Shown: positions 22,307 through 33,040, numbered from the stretch's first letter. The stretch: DNA of 64,000 bases from Rhodeus uyekii (GCA_037043235.1 JAWRVZ010000101.1:1618001-1682000); one strand, 5' to 3'. The notes: a model not told the origin generated them from the letters alone. A program made the numbers and translations.

Positions 22307-23061
22307 TGTAAGAACTTCCTTTTTCTTCTTATTGTGATCAAGATTCAGCGTCTGTACAGCAATCAGTTTTACGAGATCCCTTACGAGATCCCGGGAGGCA
22401 GAAACTCAAGAAACCACACAAATTGAATCAAGTCTGGTTTATTCAGAATGCAGCTCTCAAATAACAAGCAGTTCGCGCAGATATTTGTGCGGGAGTTGCT
22501 TCCCCCTTTAGGGTGGGGTGTAGCTGCCCAACAGAAAAACAACTCTATATTTGGTTCGGCCAACTATTGTTACACCAGCTAAAGTGCGTACATGGAAGAG
22601 GAGTTGAGGCAGGGCGTGGTGGGTGTAGTTCCAGCACGCACATACCTGAAACCTGCAAAACCAGTTATGTGTCATTCTGAGGACACAAAGAGCAGATACA
22701 CTTATACATATTTTCCCTCAGGGATGAATCTCCACTGCTATGGTAAAGGAACAGAAGGGCCAGCAGGGCCCCAATGTATTCGTGGTAAAACTTGGACAAC
22801 TGACCATATATAGACTTGGTTCTGCCATGTATAGAAATTCCTATATGATCTTATCATGTTTGAGATTCCTATATGATGTTATCTATATTCTCTCATTGGT
22901 TGACTCTGTTACTCCCCTAAGACATTTCTCTATATATATTCAAATAGATAAAGAATAAAGTTGAGAGACAAATTATCTCCCTCAGCGCTGAGTACTTATT
23001 CATTCAACCGTTAATAAAAAGAGGACTGGAATGAGGCACGCCGGGAAACGAATCTAACAGC
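22307..23061 (+). mobile_element. Possible solo LTR
   Basis: It begins tgtaagaacttcc and ends gaatctaaca, with an AATAAA near 22952. No clear target duplication was found, so this is tentative. Confidence 0.3.
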
Positions 23062-23196
23062 TACCCAATGAGGATTTTTATTCAATCCGAGCGCAGATAT
23101 TGACCCGTATTACTCGTATGATACTCGTACTCCGCAAAAATGCTTTATCCGTACCGAATACTCGTTTCAGCCGAGTATCCGGCTCAACTCTAGTAA
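23046..23196. mobile_element. Repeat family X copy 3 (3' end)
   Basis: It matches 13665-13793 (ccaatgaggatttttattca to ggctcaactcta). The left part of the element is missing. Confidence 0.65.
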
Positions 23197-23569
23197 CATC
23201 CGTCTGCTGGTTCACGAGAGAGTTACGCTCAGATATAAGTTCAGGTGAGAGTAGATGCATCTCAAACAAACTTCTCCAACTTTTCCCAGTGTTTTCCCAG
23301 CTACGGCTTTCCTTTCCAAATGGTAAACTTTCGCTCTATGTTGATTAAAATGAGCAATTCATCTGAGACTCACGTGCATTTCAAACAATGGCGCCTGGTC
23401 TGTGTTAACTATGATCCCTATACTTGACATCACACATCCTGCCATGTGATTATTGCATGTGCTAAAATATTATATTGTCCAGCCCTAGTATGGAGTAATA
23501 TATTGTGTAATCACTTTTTTCAGATCTGGCCCTCCATGCCATGCAGCAATGAGCTGTGACATTGTAAAG

Positions 23570-24706
23570 ATGGAGTTCATTAAAGAGGAGAATGATGAGA
23601 TGAGCATTTCAGAAGCATGCAGAGTGAAAGATGAAGATGCTGAGGAACAAAGAGGTTGGTGTTTTTGATTCTTGATTCTTTATTAAGGACTGTAACCTTT
23701 TATCTAACAGAATCTTAGGTTGTTATTTCAAATTAATAGATGCAACAAAATGACAAAATATTAGGCTAAAAATAAAAAAAGTCACACAAAAAAAAATCCA
23801 TGACGTTTTTATATTTTAATTTTAGACTTGAAAGTACACAAGAAAATTGAAGAAATACAGGAAATGGAGAAGAAACCCCAGTTTCAGGAACTTTGTGATG
23901 CTGAAAAAGGACAAAGAGCAGAAGCCAAAAAGTCTTTTATATGCCCTCAATGTGGAAAGAGCGTCACACGTAAACAAAGCCTCAAGGATCACATGAGAGT
24001 TCACACTGGAGAGAAACCTTTCACATGCCTTCAGTGCGGAAAGAGTTTGAAATGTAAAAAAGGCTTTATGATGCACATAAGACGTCACACTGGTGAGGAG
24101 CCGTTCACATGCCCTCAGTGTGGAAAGATTTTTTTAAGTAAAAGCAACCTTAATACTCACATGCGAATTCACACTGAAGAGAAGCCGTTCACATGTGATC
24201 TGTGTGGAAAGAGTTTCAAATGGTCCAATAGTCTCAGAGTTCATAAGCTCATTCACTCTGGAGAAAAGCCATTTGATTGTGATCATTGCGAAAAGAAGTT
24301 TGTTAAGGAATCAGATTTAAAGGCTCACATGAAAGTTCACACAAAAGAAAAACCTTACTTGTGTTTTATTTGTGGAAAGGAGTTTGCATGGCTGGATCGA
24401 TTTAAAGACCATCAGAAAATACATGCTGGTGTGAAAGAGCATTTGTGCTCAGATTGTGGTAAAGCTTTTACTACAGCCACTCAGTTGAAGGTGCACAGAA
24501 GGATCCACACTGGAGAAAGACCGTACAAGTGTTCATATTGTGGAAAGAGATTCAAGCAGTTAGGAGGCCTGCAAGGACATGAGAGAATTCACACCGGAGA
24601 GAAACCGTATCAATGCCATTGTAACCGACTTGAATCGGTCTTCATCCAAAAACCACACGAACACTTGACTACAGATGGGTTTTTTTACTGTAATGAGAAG
24701 AAATGA
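23570..24706 (+). CDS. FiNZ-type C2H2 zinc-finger protein 2, broken by Ty3 insertion
   Basis: Exons 23570-23654 and 23826-24706 give 321 residues. Exon 1 encodes MEFIKEENDEMSISEACRVK, the acidic FiNZ start; an untranslated part begins after CAG at 23523. Eight C2H2 fingers are intact. Finger 1 has Val in place of the usual Phe (CGKSV). The ninth finger stops after YQCH, where the Ty3 element begins at 24620, and the last 27 residues and the stop codon come from the LTR. The missing tail is found beyond the element at 32952-33040. Gene 3 is the closest relative in the window. Finger 8 is identical in its helix to gene 3 (KQLGGLQGH). The product may still bind DNA with eight fingers. Transcription would need a poly(A) signal inside the element. 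Confidence 0.82.
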
Positions 24707-24894
24707 AATAGTAGAATACAGTGCGCATCCTCCAGTCTCGCAGATAGACTGAGACTGTCACATATTTAACCAAAAAACAACCAGAAAATAAAATAGAAAC
24801 ATTAATAACAAAAACATAAATATAACATTTCTTACTCTATAAAATGTACATTAACAATTATTAATATAATACAACAGTGCATAAAGAATACACA

Positions 24895-24939
<45 letters not shown>

Positions 24940-25782
24940 ACACATAGCACATAACATCACTGACATGAATGTTAATTATAGTGTTTACTATATTGTTACG
25001 ACAATATTAACTATATATAACCTTGTTATTACAAATCACAAATCAATTTAGAATGAAATTGTATAACGCACCATACCGTATGTATGTATAACAACGTGTA
25101 GGCCGCACCACGTGCGTCACATTCTACACGTGCAACACATTCTCGCTCTAATAACGCGCTACATATCAACAATTCAAAATAATCACTCGATTTTAAACAA
25201 AACCATATTAACATACCTGTAATGAGAAGAAATGAAATAGTAGAACAATCAGTAGCTTCTCTCTCTCTGATATTTACTCTGCACATACAATGAAACTCAA
25301 TTAGCGCCATAATACACTCCACAAAAATTAAATAACATACAAAATAATACATTTTAAATATGACTAACAAAAGTAAAAATGACAATCGATTAATTATATT
25401 AATCTTTCGCTAAACATGTATTAAAACAACCGTCACTATACCAGAGCTCGACGAGAGAGAGCCATACAGTGCGCATCCTCCAGTCTCGCAGATAGACTGA
25501 GACTATTGGGTGACGCGCATATGGAAAACTCTGTGATTATTCCGCCAATATTCCTCCTCAACAATGTTCAAATAAAATAGTCCCACAAACAACACACTTG
25601 TCCACTATAAACAAAATAGAAAAACAACAAAATTTCGTGAAGTTCAATAATTCACACTAATTACAAAAATAAGAAATTAAAACAATTACTTTAAACAAAA
25701 TAAAACTAATTTACACAATTATTGTAGAAAAAATTAGAACAAATAAATTAGTTTTTTTTTATCTTTTTTCACACCGGCTACA
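24620..25782 (-). repeat. 3' LTR of the Ty3 element, with a 529-bp extra block
   Basis: The LTR is 1163 bp against 634 bp for its partner. The extra block 24717-25245 begins with a 40-base copy of LTR sequence (tacagtgcgcatcctccagt...) and ends with a 29-base repeat of 24688-24716. A (TA)n tract lies at about 24897-24934. Confidence 0.88.
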
Positions 25783-25793
25783 TTCTCCCCCCT
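25783..25793 (-). other. Polypurine tract of the Ty3 element
   Basis: On minus, AGGGGGGAGAA abuts the 3' LTR. This is the expected plus-strand primer. Confidence 0.85.
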
Positions 25794-26078
25794 GAACTCC
25801 ACAAATTTTGTCCATTACAGGGATAGGATACACTTAATCAGACCAACTATTATCCAGAATATTGTGCAACAAAATATGTTTCCCACTAGCAGGGAAAGTA
25901 ACTACAGCAGGTTGATCAGGCCTATTATAGTCACTCGCAAAAGGTGCCTTAAACACTCTTCAACAGATGAACTCATCTCTTGTCTGGAACAAATACATGC
26001 AGTAGTGTATTAACTCAAAGATGTTCAATTCTACAATTTAAACTAGAAACCAAAAATCCTCTCTTGTACAATACATTT

Positions 26079-29000
26079 TTATCTCAATAAAGATCTTACA
26101 ACTTCACCAACCGGATTCAAAATTTTTATGGATTGAGTCATACTCTCGATCAATCTGTTAACTGGTTTCACTGTTCTACCCGCTCTGGTCCGAACTCTCG
26201 TTTCCTCTTTTCCAGGCGGTGGCTCAACAACTTTAGTAGGTGAAACACAATGGTCTTCACTGAGAACTGTATCAAAAAGCGAACTGCAAGAACCATAATC
26301 AGGTCTTATATCTGGACCACCTACGTTGCTGTTCTCCTTGACAGAGCCATCAATTGACACCAATTGTTCCTGTTCCAACGACCCAGGGACTACATCCAGT
26401 GAATCAATACTATCAGATCTGCAAGATAATCCATGCTGAGAACCATCAGAAGCTACAGTATCTTCCACCCAACTCTCAACTCGCTCAGACGAAGAACACA
26501 ACTCAGATGTAGGTTCACCAGCAATCATGGACACATCCCTACTGCTGATGACTGATTCACCATCATCCCCACATAAATCTGGTTCTTCCAACCCAAGTGG
26601 CAGGAAGTTCGCTTGTAACAGCAAATTGCGATGAACAGTTTTCTCCAAACCCGTTTTGGTGTTACGTATACGGTAAATATGGCACTGGGGGTTCACTGCC
26701 ATCACTTTATATGGTGTGGACTCCCATTTGTCTGCCAATTTCCTTTTTCCCCGTTCAGTTTTGTTGGCCAGCAGAACCTGATCACCCAACTCAATGCTAC
26801 AACCCTTCGTTCTTTTGTTGTACAATTCAGTTTGACGTTGTTGACTGGCATCAACATTCCCCTGAGCAACAGTCAGAGCTTCTTTCAAGTTGTCTCTCAG
26901 CCTTTTCACATACTTGTCGTAATCAACAACATCGCAGTCTCTCTCGACATTTGCAAACATCACATCAACTGGCAACTTTGGGATTCTGCCAAACATTAAG
27001 TAGAATGGGGCGTAACCAGTGGACTCATGGGCAGTACAATTATATGCAAAAGTCAGTGTCTGTAGCAACTGTGACCACTTTTCTTTGGACCTTGGCGGCA
27101 GTGCTCGGATCATGTTGCCCAATGTTCTATTGAAACGTTCAACGCTGCCATTCCCCATGGGATGGTAAGCAGTTGTTCTGGACTTTTTTACTCCAGCGAC
27201 CTGTAACAATTCTCGGATCAGCTGGCTCTCAAAGTTTGCTCCTTGATCCGAGTGAATCCTATCAGGGAACCCATACACACAAAAATACCGGTCCCACAAC
27301 TGTTGCGCTACCTGCTTTGCGGACTGGTTACGACACGGGAACGCGTGAGCCATTCGGGAAAAGTGATCAGTTACGACCAACACATCTACATTATGACCTT
27401 TTGAGCTTTCTGCGGTCCAAAAATCGATGCATACTAACTCCATTGGACTAGACGTTTTCACACTCTCTAACGGGGCCCTACCTTCAGGTTCGGGTGTTTT
27501 GCTGACGACGCAGCGCTTACAACATTTGACGTACCCACGAACATCACGCTCCAACCCGACCCAAAAGAATCTTTGTCTTGCCAGATACAGAGTTCTACTT
27601 TGACCCTGGTGCCCTGCTTCATCATGAACGCCTGTCATCACCTGTGTGACCAAAGAGGATGGAACTACATACTGTAAGCGTTTCTTTCCAGTCACGTTAT
27701 CTTTGCTGGCACGATACAGGACACCATCTAGTATCTTCAACCTGTCCCACTGCTTTAATACTCTGAGCACCTTATATGTCTCACCAGCACGCTCACGACG
27801 CGTGGCTCTCTTGCCCCTCTGGATGTAAAAGAGGACCCTAGACAAACAAGGATCATTCTGTTGCCGGTCTCGAAGTTCTTCTAACGAGAAAACAGGTAGT
27901 GGGCATTGCCCAGCAGGCGACAACTGTTGTGTGTCTTGAGTGATACAAGAGATCGCTCTTGCTTCAACTCCTACTTCCCAGTCACTGTGACCCTCTAACA
28001 CCGCAGAGACCTCAGCGCTGGACAGTAGACAATTGCTTGTTGCTTCCACACTCTGGATGCAAGCACTAAGTCTAAACGCATCCTGCACTGTGTCTTTCTC
28101 AAACTGCTCTGCTTCCTCAAGTAAAGAACCATAAGGCTCATTCAGGAGTCTCTGACTGACCCGGTTCTGAATAAAGGGTTGACGACTCAAAGCATCGGCC
28201 ACTACATTCTTACTACCTGGTATGTATTTGATGCTAAACCGGTAGGGTGCCAATTTGGAAACCCATCTCTGCTCACACGCGTCGAGTTTAGGCTTCGTGA
28301 GGATGTAAGTTAACGGATTGTTGTCCGTCCATACAACGAACTCATGGCCTTTCAGCCAGTGGCTGAATTTGTCGCAAACGGACCACTTTAACGCCAAAAA
28401 CTCCAAACGGTGAGCGGGATATTTGGTCTGAGCACGTGAAAGGGATTTGCTAGCAAAAGCAATCGGCCGAGCTCTAGTCTCACCCTCTGAAACCTGAGAC
28501 AACACAGCGCCCAACCCATCCATAGACGCATCAGTGGACAAAACAAACGGACGGCTAAAATCAGGATGTGATAATACCACCGAATTCATCAGAGCAGCTT
28601 TTAGCTGCTGGAAGGCACTACTGTGCTCCTCCTTCCAGTCACCAGGACTCAACTTCCTGAATGTTGCAGCACCCTTTCTCGAAGGCTTTTTGCCCCTTGT
28701 TGCAGCTGTCAAAGTAAACAGAGGTTTTGCGATGGTGGAGCAATTTTGGATAAACCTCTGATAATACAACACCATTCCTAGAAACGATTTAATCTTTCTT
28801 TGGGAGGGGGTCACCCTATCATCCATCATCAAATCACACTCCATCACCGCTTCAATAGCGCTGACCTTGTCTGGGTCAGTCGCTACTCCTGAACTATCAA
28901 TGATGTGGCCCAAGAACCGCACACTCCGCTGGAGGAAATGGCACTTTTTAGGAGCCAACTTTAACCCGTGCTCTCTAAGCTTACTGAATACTGTCTCAAG

Positions 29001-30653
29001 TCTCTTGATGGCCTCACTCTCGTCTGGGGCGTACACAAGTAAGTCATCCAAATAGCAAAGCAACGTCAGGAAATTTTGATCGCCAAAGATGTTTGTCATT
29101 AAACGCATGAAACTGGCGGGACTATTGCACAACCCTTGCGGCAAACGGTTAAACTCATAAAGACCCATAGGTGTTGTGAAAGCCGTGAACTTTTTGTCAT
29201 CCTCTGCCATTGCGATGTTATAAAAGCCAGAGGTAAGATCCATCACACTAAATATTGCGTTCCCACCCAGGGCCGCCAAGCAGTCTGCTTGATGAGGCAA
29301 CGGGTGCGCATCCTTGATGGTCCTGGCATTAAGCCAGCGGTAATCGACACAAACGCGAAGATCACCACTTTTCTTCCATACCAGGACCAGCGGAGATGCC
29401 CACTCACTACAAGACTTACGGATAATCTCTTGCTCTTCCATTTCTGAGAGCACTTTTCTCAGTGTCTGGTACTGAGCCGGAGGAACACGTCGGTACGGGA
29501 GTCTGAATGGTCTGGCGTCCGACAGGTGGATCCTGTGGATGAACTCTTTGGCCTTACCACAATCTAGCTTGTGTTTAGAAAACACATCTTGATATTTCTG
29601 GACCAACTGCAAAATCTGGCTTTTCCAATACGGAGTTACTTCGCAAGAATCAATATCAAGATCCCCAAGACCAAGCTTCTGCAATGTGCTGCGAAAATCA
29701 GAGATAGGACTATCTGCATCTACACTACAGGAGACAGACTGACTCTGCACACTCAAGGTCTCTCCATCACCATGCTCAGATAGCGCACCCAGATCTTCAA
29801 CAGCCAAAACAGGAGATACTTCTGCTATTTTAGCATTGCGCCTCAAAGTGATAGGCTCACTGGACGGGTTGATCACCTTAACCGGCACCCACCTGTCACC
29901 AGGCAATGTGGCTATAACACGCCCAACAAGAACACCTTTCTGATGGGGTTGCGCTTTTGATGGTTCGATTAGCACAGTGCTACCCACAGAAATAGTGGAA
30001 CTTGTCGGGAGCCTACCCCACACAAGGTGCTCGCGTTGCGGTAAAAGTGTGACTGCTTGAGTGAGCTTAACAGTACCGACGACAGTTGGAATACTACTAC
30101 CCTCCCATCTATTATGTCCAGACAGCATGCTCAAAAACTGTTGAATTTCTGGTTCTCTTGTAGAATTTGGCTGGTTCATGACACGCCAATAACTTTGCGA
30201 CTGCTTGAGTTGACTGAGAACGAACTTGATTACATTGGTACCAACGATTAACTGATCTTTCTGTCCGGGTACAACCAAGGTAGGCACAATTACCGAATGT
30301 CCATACACACATATCTTTAGCTGGTGAATACACTTGGGCTTGACCCGAACACCTCCACAACCGACAAGCAAAACGTCGGCATGAGGCTGCTCAGACTCAA
30401 GTGTCCCGCATGCATCCAGCAGCCTTTGCTCAGTTTCTTCATTAATGGTACATGCCATAGAACCAGTGTCTAACAAGCCTTGGCAAGTGACCGTATCATT
30501 CACCAACACATCTGTATAAAACAAGCTGTCAGCTCTTTCCAATTTCGCAATGTTCTGGAAAATGACACTGCCACCTGATTCGGCCTGACAATGGCTACTA
30601 TAGATGACCATAGGATCATCTTCACTGGTGAGGGGCTGACTTAAGACACCCAC
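26079..30653 (-). CDS. Ty3 pol: protease, reverse transcriptase, RNase H, integrase
   Basis: 1524 residues, counted from the first GTG in the frame. The protease has DTGS at 62-65. The reverse transcriptase spans about 370-600, with YLDD at 534-537. RNase H follows, with its first Asp near 708. The integrase has an HHCC zinc site (H1010, H1015, C1045, C1048), catalytic D1077, D1136 and E1172 (35 residues between the last two), and a GPY/F-type module near 1305-1320. The order PR-RT-RH-IN is that of Ty3/gypsy. A tail of about 175 residues follows, acidic and then basic, with no recognised domain. The frame overlaps the end of gag and lies at -1 relative to it, so pol is probably made as a fusion by frameshifting. 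No stop or lost catalytic residue was seen. Confidence 0.93.
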   Translation of the reverse strand: MGVLSQPLTSEDDPMVIYSSHCQAESGGSVIFQNIAKLERADSLFYTDVLVNDTVTCQGLLDTGSMACTINEETEQRLLDACGTLESEQPHADVLLVGCGGVRVKPKCIHQLKICVYGHSVIVPTLVVPGQKDQLIVGTNVIKFVLSQLKQSQSYWRVMNQPNSTREPEIQQFLSMLSGHNRWEGSSIPTVVGTVKLTQAVTLLPQREHLVWGRLPTSSTISVGSTVLIEPSKAQPHQKGVLVGRVIATLPGDRWVPVKVINPSSEPITLRRNAKIAEVSPVLAVEDLGALSEHGDGETLSVQSQSVSCSVDADSPISDFRSTLQKLGLGDLDIDSCEVTPYWKSQILQLVQKYQDVFSKHKLDCGKAKEFIHRIHLSDARPFRLPYRRVPPAQYQTLRKVLSEMEEQEIIRKSCSEWASPLVLVWKKSGDLRVCVDYRWLNARTIKDAHPLPHQADCLAALGGNAIFSVMDLTSGFYNIAMAEDDKKFTAFTTPMGLYEFNRLPQGLCNSPASFMRLMTNIFGDQNFLTLLCYLDDLLVYAPDESEAIKRLETVFSKLREHGLKLAPKKCHFLQRSVRFLGHIIDSSGVATDPDKVSAIEAVMECDLMMDDRVTPSQRKIKSFLGMVLYYQRFIQNCSTIAKPLFTLTAATRGKKPSRKGAATFRKLSPGDWKEEHSSAFQQLKAALMNSVVLSHPDFSRPFVLSTDASMDGLGAVLSQVSEGETRARPIAFASKSLSRAQTKYPAHRLEFLALKWSVCDKFSHWLKGHEFVVWTDNNPLTYILTKPKLDACEQRWVSKLAPYRFSIKYIPGSKNVVADALSRQPFIQNRVSQRLLNEPYGSLLEEAEQFEKDTVQDAFRLSACIQSVEATSNCLLSSAEVSAVLEGHSDWEVGVEARAISCITQDTQQLSPAGQCPLPVFSLEELRDRQQNDPCLSRVLFYIQRGKRATRRERAGETYKVLRVLKQWDRLKILDGVLYRASKDNVTGKKRLQYVVPSSLVTQVMTGVHDEAGHQGQSRTLYLARQRFFWVGLERDVRGYVKCCKRCVVSKTPEPEGRAPLESVKTSSPMELVCIDFWTAESSKGHNVDVLVVTDHFSRMAHAFPCRNQSAKQVAQQLWDRYFCVYGFPDRIHSDQGANFESQLIRELLQVAGVKKSRTTAYHPMGNGSVERFNRTLGNMIRALPPRSKEKWSQLLQTLTFAYNCTAHESTGYAPFYLMFGRIPKLPVDVMFANVERDCDVVDYDKYVKRLRDNLKEALTVAQGNVDASQQRQTELYNKRTKGCSIELGDQVLLANKTERGKRKLADKWESTPYKVMAVNPQCHIYRIRNTKTGLEKTVHRNLLLQANFLPLGLEEPDLCGDDGESVISSRDVSMIAGEPTSELCSSSERVESWVEDTVASDGSQHGLSCRSDSIDSLDVVPGSLEQEQLVSIDGSVKENSNVGGPDIRPDYGSCSSLFDTVLSEDHCVSPTKVVEPPPGKEETRVRTRAGRTVKPVNRLIESMTQSIKILNPVGEVVRSLLR

Positions 30654-30689
30654 ATGGTCCCCTCCTTGATGTGAGTGAACTAGTTTCCC
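30649..30689 (-). promoter_or_regulatory. Predicted -1 ribosomal frameshift signal between gag and pol
   Basis: On minus, GGGAAAC at 30689-30683 lies in the gag frame as G GGA AAC and is followed at once by the gag stop TAG (30682-30680). After 7 nt, CTCACAT (30675-30669) can pair with ATGTGGG (30655-30649) around a 13-nt loop. The pol frame is open from 30695 onward. Heptamer, spacer and stem fit the standard model. Confidence 0.75.
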
Positions 30690-32050
30690 TGATCGTCACC
30701 AGTCTGGGCTACGGCTTGGCCAGCAGCCTTGTGACACTCCCTGCGTTGATGCCCAATCTCTAAGCAAGCAAGGCATCTTTTCTCTCTCATACAGTGAGAG
30801 CGGGTCGAGTGAGCTCTGTCTCCACAGACTCCACATGAAGAGGATCGATACCACTGTGACGTTCTAGGCCTCGACTCTGAAACAGGTACGGTAGTACGCT
30901 CAAGCACCCTTTCTAACATTTTCAGCACACGCTCTAATGTACCCAGGTCTGTGGCTTCGCTTGTTTTAGAATGCTGAACGGCGGCACATGATGCGGAGTT
31001 AATGCCCATACCTTCATTCTCTCCCACTACTCGAGCACTAGCAGGGTTTTCAGCAACAACGGCCTGATTCACCGCAACCCTAGGAACAGACTGAACTGGC
31101 TTCCGAGGTCTATAGTCTCTCTCATACTCATCAATGGCCTCCTGGACCTCCCCAGCTGACCATTTGCTCATGGGCTTGGACCTAAAGACACTGGAAAGAT
31201 CGGGATTAGGACAGTTCCTGATAAACATCAATGCAATCTCCGAACTCATATTTTCCATCTTTCCACCAGATCTTTGTAGACGAGCATCTGCTAGCTCAGC
31301 TGCCTCATTTAACCTGACCCAGTAGTCAACAGGGCGCTCATTAGGTTTTGGCTGTGTTGCATAGAAATCGGCTAACGGTTGGCACGAGCCAGGGCTTTCA
31401 CTAAAATAACGCCGCAGAACCTCATATACTTCTTCACGACAGAATACTGTGGCTGGGCTACTTTTCAGTTTGACCTTGACAATACTCTTTGCTCTGCCAC
31501 AAAGATGACTCAAAATCTCCTCTACACTGACGGCTTTGTCGCAACCCTTTTTGGACAAATATACCTCCATCTGTTCGATCCACTCAAGGATAGTGCACTT
31601 ATCGCTACCATCCCCTCTAAACATTTGAGGTTCCTTTACTTCAGCTTTGACTACGAGATTCACTTTTGACAGATCAAGGCTCTGGGACAAAGGCAGCGTC
31701 ACAGAAGGCTGCTGTTCAGTCAATGGAGTAAGACTAGGCAATGCTGATGTCTGACTGGTTAACAACCGTGTGGCAATGGAGTCACCTATCTGACTTCCAA
31801 GCTCACCAATGATGTCGCGTAGCTGCTGTGTAACACAACCATCGTTGGTAGGAGTGGAAGACAACGGGTTATGTGACTCATCACTACGAGGAGCATTAGA
31901 ACCGGTTAACGAATCATAAACCAACACCCGCGGTTTACCAACTTTAGGCTCACCTACCCCCAATAAACCTCGACCCCTACCAATGTGTGGCGTCAACAGG
32001 TCGTCACTCCACCCCCCTTCGGCCATTGTACTAAAGAAATTTTCTATCAA
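30680..32050 (-). CDS. Ty3 gag
   Basis: 456 residues from the first Met; a second Met at residue 9 is also possible. The middle part carries the capsid-like region with a LEWIEQMEVYL segment and many charged residues. Near the C-terminus there is a CCHC zinc knuckle at about 426-439 (C-X2-C-X4-H-X4-C). A related cluster just before it has five residues between His and the last Cys instead of four. Gag forms the particle and packages the RNA. The frame is open to the TAG that directly follows the slippery heptamer. The call rests on position, the zinc knuckle and the link to pol. Confidence 0.88.
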   Translation of the reverse strand: MIENFFSTMAEGGWSDDLLTPHIGRGRGLLGVGEPKVGKPRVLVYDSLTGSNAPRSDESHNPLSSTPTNDGCVTQQLRDIIGELGSQIGDSIATRLLTSQTSALPSLTPLTEQQPSVTLPLSQSLDLSKVNLVVKAEVKEPQMFRGDGSDKCTILEWIEQMEVYLSKKGCDKAVSVEEILSHLCGRAKSIVKVKLKSSPATVFCREEVYEVLRRYFSESPGSCQPLADFYATQPKPNERPVDYWVRLNEAAELADARLQRSGGKMENMSSEIALMFIRNCPNPDLSSVFRSKPMSKWSAGEVQEAIDEYERDYRPRKPVQSVPRVAVNQAVVAENPASARVVGENEGMGINSASCAAVQHSKTSEATDLGTLERVLKMLERVLERTTVPVSESRPRTSQWYRSSSCGVCGDRAHSTRSHCMREKRCLACLEIGHQRRECHKAAGQAVAQTGDDQGN

Positions 32051-32290
32051 GAAAATGTAAAAACAAATTTACACTGTAGTTATGTTCTGTTTCACAAGAT
32101 AAAAATAACGAAACAATATAGAACTCAGTCCAATAAATACAAATGTAGTGTGTGAAACGAAAGTTCAAGTGCTGTCAATGTCCAGTCACTTCTACCCAAA
32201 CGTCAATGATGAAGACTCTTCGGCTGATGGTTTCTGCGTTGTGATTTTCTATTCTCCATCCCCAGCGATCAGCTGCTGCAGATCTGGCGC

Positions 32291-32308
32291 ATCCGGGTCA
32301 CGGCACCA
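32291..32308 (-). other. Primer binding site, tRNA-His type
   Basis: On minus, TGGTGCCGTGACCCGGAT starts five bases after the 5' LTR. Its complement fits the 3' end of a vertebrate tRNA-His (...CACGGCACCA) with about one mismatch. Confidence 0.7.
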
Positions 32309-32313
32309 AATTA

Positions 32314-32947
32314 TGTAACGGACTTGAATCGGTCTTCATCCAAAAACCACACGAACACTTGACTACAGATGGGTTTTTTTACTGTAATGAGAAGAAATGA
32401 AATAGTAGAACAATCAGTAGCTTCTCTCTCTCTGATATTTACTCTGCACATACAATGAAACTCAATTAGCGCCATAATACACTCCACAAAAATTAAATAA
32501 CATACAAAATAATACATTTTAAATATGACTAACAAAAGTAAAAATGACAATCGATTAATTATATTAATCTTTCGCTAAACATGTATTAAAACAACCGTCA
32601 CTATACCAGAGCTCGACGAGAGAGAGCCATACAGTGCGCATCCTCCAGTCTCGCAGATAGACTGAGACTATTGGGTGACGCGCATATGGAAAACTCTGTG
32701 ATTATTCCGCCAATATTCCTCCTCAACAATGTTCAAATAAAATAGTCCCACAAACAACACACTTGTCCACTATAAACAAAATAGAAAAACAACAAAATTT
32801 CGTGAAGTTCAATAATTCACACTAATTACAAAAATAAGAAATTAAAACAATTACTTTAAACAAAATAAAACTAATTTACACAATTATTGTAGAAAAAATT
32901 AGAACAAATAAATTAGTTTTTTTTTATCTTTTTTCACACCGGCTACA
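32314..32947 (-). repeat. 5' LTR of the Ty3 element (634 bp)
   Basis: It begins TGTAGCCGG and ends CGTTACA on minus. It matches the other LTR apart from that LTR's extra block. Confidence 0.92.
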
Positions 32948-33040
32948 CCATCAAGAGATTCAGCCATTCCAGAACTCCTCAGATTCACAGTAAGAATAAT
33001 TGCAAAAAAATTGAATGGCAAGTCAATTGGAGAAAAAAAC
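32948..33040 (+). pseudogene. Displaced 3' tail of zinc-finger gene 2
   Basis: After the CCAT duplication the sequence resumes as caagagattcagccattcca, matching 41089-41110 of gene 3. Compared with gene 3, eight bases are missing at the join, so the ninth finger would have been out of frame even before the insertion, reaching a stop within about 15 codons. Confidence 0.82.

Larger units (their letters stand above)
24620..32947 (-). mobile_element. Ty3 (gypsy) LTR retrotransposon, young, gag and pol open
   Basis: LTRs at 24620-25782 and 32314-32947 begin TG and end CA, and are flanked by the 4-bp duplication CCAT (24616-24619 and 32948-32951). On minus the order is LTR, primer site, gag, pol, polypurine tract, LTR. 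Outside one 529-bp block in the left LTR, the LTRs differ at only about one position seen by eye. With two long open frames this marks a recent insertion. Confidence 0.92.

Noticed and set aside
26597..29783. Plus-strand frames inside Ty3 pol
   Set aside because: Short shadows of the 1524-residue minus-strand frame; no domains.
32311..32550. Small hydrophobic frame found in both LTRs (also 25029-25385)
   Set aside because: It is duplicated only because the LTR is; no start context or partner supports it as a gene.
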